Assembly (NCBI GenBank): GCA_030697175.1
Contig: JAUYQR010000011.1
Coordinates: 372,001 to 436,000, forward strand
Source: Paracoccaceae bacterium
GTDB lineage: Bacteria; Pseudomonadota; Alphaproteobacteria; Rhodobacterales; Rhodobacteraceae
Reading direction: 5' to 3'
Length of the DNA stretch: 64,000 nt
Under the pieces are notes generated by a model. That model did not search any database, was not told the origin of the DNA, and saw nothing but the letters and a program-made list of their open reading frames with translations. The position numbers and the translations under genes are program-made. Shown here piece after piece: positions 63,405 through 64,000 of this stretch. Numbering within the stretch: the stretch's first letter is position 1; each line of letters begins with the position of its first letter.

Positions 63405-64000
63405 TCAGATCAGCCCGGCGTGCGTCATCGCCGCCTTGATCTTTGCCTTGGTGCCATCGGTCAGCCCGACCAGCGGCAGGCGCACCTCTTCGGAACACAG
63501 GCCCAGAAGCGAAAGACCGTATTTCGCACCGACCAGACCCGGTTCGATGAAGATAGCCTCATGCAGCGGCATCAGCCGGTCCTGATACTCAAGCGCCTTC
63601 GCGTAATCGCCGGCCAGCGTCGCCGCCTGAAACTCGGCACAGAGGCGCGGAGCGACGTTTGCGGTCACCGAAATGCAGCCCACCCCGCCATGCGCATTGA
63701 AGCCAAGCGCGGTCGCGTCCTCGCCCGATAGCTGGATGAAATCTGCCCCGCAGGACGCGCGCTGCATCGACACGCGCTCGATCTTGCCGGTTGCGTCCTT
63801 GACCCCGATGATCCGCGGCAACTCGGCCAGCTTGCCCATCGTTTCGGGCGTCATGTCCACCACCGACCGGCCGGGGATGTTGTAGATGATGATCGGCAAC
63901 CGGCAGCAATCATGCAGCGCCGTGTAATGCGCGATGAGGCCGGCCTGGGTCGGCTTGTTGTAATAGGGTGTCACCACCAGCGCCGCATCCGCGCCAACCT
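63405..64000 (-). CDS. dapA: 4-hydroxy-tetrahydrodipicolinate synthase, 5' end outside window
   Basis: The C-terminal ~198 residues of DapA, which condenses pyruvate with aspartate semialdehyde in lysine and peptidoglycan synthesis. [25 protein letters not shown] with the catalytic Tyr, and GVKDATG with the Schiff-base Lys are present, as is [14 protein letters not shown]. The gene runs off the right edge of the window on the minus strand, so its start is not visible. The match to true DapA is closer than to other members of the aldolase family. Confidence 0.92.
   Translation of the reverse strand, partial: VGADAALVVTPYYNKPTQAGLIAHYTALHDCCRLPIIIYNIPGRSVVDMTPETMGKLAELPRIIGVKDATGKIERVSMQRASCGADFIQLSGEDATALGFNAHGGVGCISVTANVAPRLCAEFQAATLAGDYAKALEYQDRLMPLHEAIFIEPGLVGAKYGLSLLGLCSEEVRLPLVGLTDGTKAKIKAAMTHAGLI

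Noticed and set aside
1-64000. CRISPR arrays, prophage, integrase or complete insertion sequences
   Set aside because: No regularly spaced repeats and no transposase, integrase or phage structural gene were seen in any frame.

Overview
The window is high-GC DNA from an alphaproteobacterium, most likely a member of the Rhodobacteraceae (Rhodobacterales). The signs are a TrcR (DUF1013) regulator, COQ9, the compact motB-flgE-flgK-flgL-flgI block, CtrA-like half-sites in front of flagellar genes, the rsfS-rlmH pair, and many genes joined by ATGA or TGATG overlaps. No plasmid, phage or transposase gene was seen. Species cannot be fixed from sequence reading alone.

Layout. 1-4839: a five-gene plus-strand cluster with a large dynamin-like GTPase, a second smaller GTPase and three small or unknown proteins, one of which looks like a Roadblock/LC7 protein. 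4836-14812: a divergent amino-sugar locus. The minus-strand arm holds MurQ, a sugar ABC transporter (binding protein, two permeases, ATPase) and a Gfo/Idh/MocA oxidoreductase. The plus-strand arm holds a BadF-type kinase, a GntR/UTRA regulator, a SIS-type glucosamine-6-phosphate deaminase and NagA. Together they would take up and phosphorylate MurNAc/GlcNAc without a PTS and convert them to fructose-6-phosphate. 14926-20719: flagellar motor, hook and basal-body genes.

20741-33421: mostly housekeeping and stress genes: a GST-like protein, mscL, ald with a divergent Lrp-type regulator, arsC with an aquaporin, rpsU, COQ9, a quinone oxidoreductase, RNase T2, trcR, fghA, a CAP-domain protein, a YaiI-family protein, an EamA transporter, a HAD phosphatase and an ornithine cyclodeaminase homologue. 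33439-49023: an inositol/sugar catabolic region. A XylF-type ABC transporter, three intact Gfo/Idh/MocA dehydrogenases, an IolI-like isomerase, a hydroxyacid dehydrogenase, an HpcH/HpaI aldolase and an aldehyde dehydrogenase lie on the minus strand. iolD, iolE and an SDR face them on the plus strand, followed by an RpiR regulator. The iolG copy in front of iolD is a deleted, frameshifted remnant. Three promoters here (ABC transporter, iolG/iolD, rpiR) share a GCAAT...ATTGC palindrome that is a good candidate operator for the RpiR protein.

49024-50544: a short accessory stretch beside tRNA-Pro(CGG), with a remnant of an EmrB-type permease, an XRE-type regulator, an approximately 420-base gap and a 46-aa single-span membrane protein. 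50601-64000: two tandem EamA transporters, leuB, an EEP-family protein that seems to start at CTG, a membrane protein, leuD and leuC separated by an inverted glycosyltransferase gene, a SOUL protein, rsfS-rlmH, a fourth EamA transporter, a proline-racemase-family protein with Ser/Thr active-site residues, and dapA cut by the window edge.
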